From Candidatus Omnitrophota bacterium (lineage in GTDB: Bacteria > Omnitrophota > Gorgyraeia > Gorgyraeales > Gorgyraeaceae), in the NCBI GenBank assembly GCA_018901615.1, contig JAHIEN010000092.1:1-5642 (forward strand): a stretch of 5,642 nucleotides of DNA, given 5' to 3'. The translations under genes and the position numbers were made by a program. Within the stretch, counting starts at the first letter, position 1, and each line of letters opens with the position of its first letter. The notes beneath the pieces were generated by a model. That model was not told the origin of the DNA, did not search any database, and saw only the letters and a list, made by a program, of their open reading frames with translations. Below are positions 4,705-5,642 of the stretch, one piece after another.

Positions 4705-5130
4705 CTATGACTCAGGCCCGCCCAGGGCAGTAGATTTATACATTTTTCCTGTGTTATTATCCGTCTGGGTCCATTGCACCCAATGAGTAGCCGCCTTCCC
4801 AACCCTCTCTGCTCTTATTGTATAATTTTTTGCGGGAAGACCACTGCTGTCTGTGAGAGCATAGGTATACATCGCGCCTGTATCATCGTTAGGATTGTCT
4901 AGATCCAGTGTAGCCAGAGTAGCAGCGGTATAGGTTGTTGATAAGGCGACCTTCTCATACCAATACCTGTCCATTGAACTACGCAGAGACCCTATGTTAC
5001 TAACGGCTTCGGCAGATCTAGCTTTTTCAATTGTACTCACATATTGAGGTAAGGCTATAGCAGCAAGTATACCTATAATAATTACTACTATAAGCATTTC
5101 TAAAAGCGTAAAACCTCTTCTGGGTAACAT
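4705..5130 (-). CDS. Type IV prepilin-like protein 2
   Basis: This 141-residue prepilin has a very short leader (MLPRRG) cleaved before FTLLEMLIVVIIIGILAAIALPQ. Glu5, the proline kink and the IEKARSAEAVSNIGSLRSSMDRYWYE helix are all typical of PilA/GspG-like subunits. The C-terminal part has the NYTIRAERVGK...WVQWTQTDNNTGKMYKS layout common among short cysteine-free pilin-like proteins. The start at 5130 is supported by GGGAGG (5137-5142) six bases upstream. A 61 bp gap separates it from prepilin 1, with no convincing terminator inside, so the two are probably co-transcribed. Confidence 0.88.
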   Translation of the reverse strand: MLPRRGFTLLEMLIVVIIIGILAAIALPQYVSTIEKARSAEAVSNIGSLRSSMDRYWYEKVALSTTYTAATLATLDLDNPNDDTGAMYTYALTDSSGLPAKNYTIRAERVGKAATHWVQWTQTDNNTGKMYKSTALGGPES

Positions 5131-5136
5131 AAAAAA

Positions 5137-5142
5137 CCTCCC
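5137..5142 (-). promoter_or_regulatory. Shine-Dalgarno of prepilin 2
   Basis: GGGAGG on the minus strand, six T residues before the ATG at 5130. It fixes that start. Confidence 0.8.
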
Positions 5143-5191
5143 ATTTTATTTATTAAAAGTATTGACTACTAAATCGCTGACTACCGATCGA

Positions 5192-5557
5192 TTATAAAAA
5201 TTCCCAATTACCAGCCACCGTGCCAACGCTGTCCATTGTGATAGTCTGACCCGCGCGAGTTCCGCCTGATCTGGTCGCTGTCGCAGTATACGTGGTTGAG
5301 GTCGGCGTGGATATGCTAAAAGCCCAGAACCTCTGGCTAAGAGTAATATCTAGGTCGGCGGGAGTAGTGGTGTAATATTCGTTTTCCGCGAAGTACACCT
5401 TTTCACCTGTCTGCAAATGCCCAAGACCTGCTCTTGCTTCGCCGCCTTTTGCTTTTTCAATGGAATTAGCGAACTGAGGCACGCCTATTGCGGCTAAGAT
5501 ACCTATGATGATTACGACGATCAATACTTCTACAAGCGTAAAACCTTTTCTGCTCAT
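5192..5557 (-). CDS. Type IV prepilin-like protein 1 (PilA/GspG-like)
   Basis: This 121-residue prepilin is first in the operon. The leader is MSRKG, cleaved before FTLVEVLIVVIIIGILAAIGVPQ; Glu5 and the proline at mature position 22 are conserved. The amphipathic helix IEKAKGGEARAGLGHLQTGEKVYFAENEYY follows, then a compact beta region rich in Thr and Ser and lacking cysteine. The Thr/Ser-rich C-terminal half could carry O-linked sugars, which is speculation. AGGAGG (5564-5569) six bases upstream of the ATG and a good promoter make it the likely most highly expressed, perhaps major, pilin. It could also be a GspG-type pseudopilin, but the adjacent pilT favours a retractable pilus. Confidence 0.9.
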   Translation of the reverse strand: MSRKGFTLVEVLIVVIIIGILAAIGVPQFANSIEKAKGGEARAGLGHLQTGEKVYFAENEYYTTTPADLDITLSQRFWAFSISTPTSTTYTATATRSGGTRAGQTITMDSVGTVAGNWEFL

Positions 5558-5563
5558 TTTCTT

Positions 5564-5569
5564 CCTCCT
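5564..5569 (-). promoter_or_regulatory. Shine-Dalgarno of prepilin 1
   Basis: A full-consensus AGGAGG on the minus strand, six bases before the ATG at 5557. It is one of the strongest ribosome binding sites here, in contrast to rsmE, pilT and prepilin 3, which have none obvious. Confidence 0.85.
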
Positions 5570-5611
5570 TTCTCAAAAAACTTATGTTCGTTTGGTTACA
5601 TCCTTATTAAA

Positions 5612-5639
5612 ATTATACATTAAAACAGCAATAAGTCAA
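5612..5639 (-). promoter_or_regulatory. Sigma70-type promoter of the pilin operon
   Basis: On the minus strand TTGACT (5639-5634) is followed by a 16 bp spacer and TATAAT (5617-5612). The start site would be near 5605, giving a 5' leader of about 48 nt to prepilin 1. No sigma54-type GG-N10-GC site, common before pilA in other bacteria, is seen. Confidence 0.75.
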
Positions 5640-5642
5640 ACT

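Noticed and set aside
5131..5191. Second promoter or terminator between prepilins 1 and 2
   Set aside because: A TATAAT overlaps the prepilin 1 stop codon but lacks a -35 match, and no stable stem with a U-tract is present.

Overview
This is a bacterial window with about 40-45% G+C by eye, and every gene I can support lies on the minus strand. The mix points to an uncultivated Gram-negative-type lineage: several short type IV pilin-like proteins beside a PilT motor, many tiny palindromes, and an RsmE/glycosyltransferase pair. Candidatus Omnitrophota or a relative is my best guess. That guess rests on gene style, not on a marker gene, so the taxonomic confidence is low to moderate.

Right half (5639 down to 2159): a type IV pilus or type II-like pseudopilus operon. 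A good sigma70-type promoter (TTGACT-N16-TATAAT) precedes three different class III prepilins with short leaders. A PilT-type retraction ATPase follows, then a PilV/GspI-like and a PilW/GspJ-like minor pseudopilin. Spacing is tight: 12 bp between prepilins 2 and 3, an ATGA stop/start overlap between pilT and the PilV-like gene, and a 35 bp overlap between the last two genes with a strong internal Shine-Dalgarno sequence. The products would be cleaved and methylated by a prepilin peptidase encoded elsewhere. They would then assemble in the inner membrane into a retractable fibre or its initiating tip.

Middle (2158 to 1565): about 590 bp with no protein gene but dense in structure. It holds a 143 bp MITE-like element with 13 bp perfect terminal inverted repeats, a promoter, and tRNA-Ala(CGC). 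Seven hairpins tile the sequence on both sides of the tRNA almost without gaps. Two of them use the tRNA's own first and last bases as stem arms.

Left half (1564 to 25): rsmE (16S rRNA m3U1498 methyltransferase) overlaps by 17 bp a membrane glycosyltransferase of the GT39/ArnT type, which stops early and looks truncated.

The most interesting signal is a two-hairpin palindromic repeat present twice in the same orientation. One copy lies between the tRNA and rsmE. The other lies inside the PilV-like gene, where it is translated in frame and lengthens the prepilin leader to 35 residues. This resembles the palindromic elements known to insert in Rickettsia genes.
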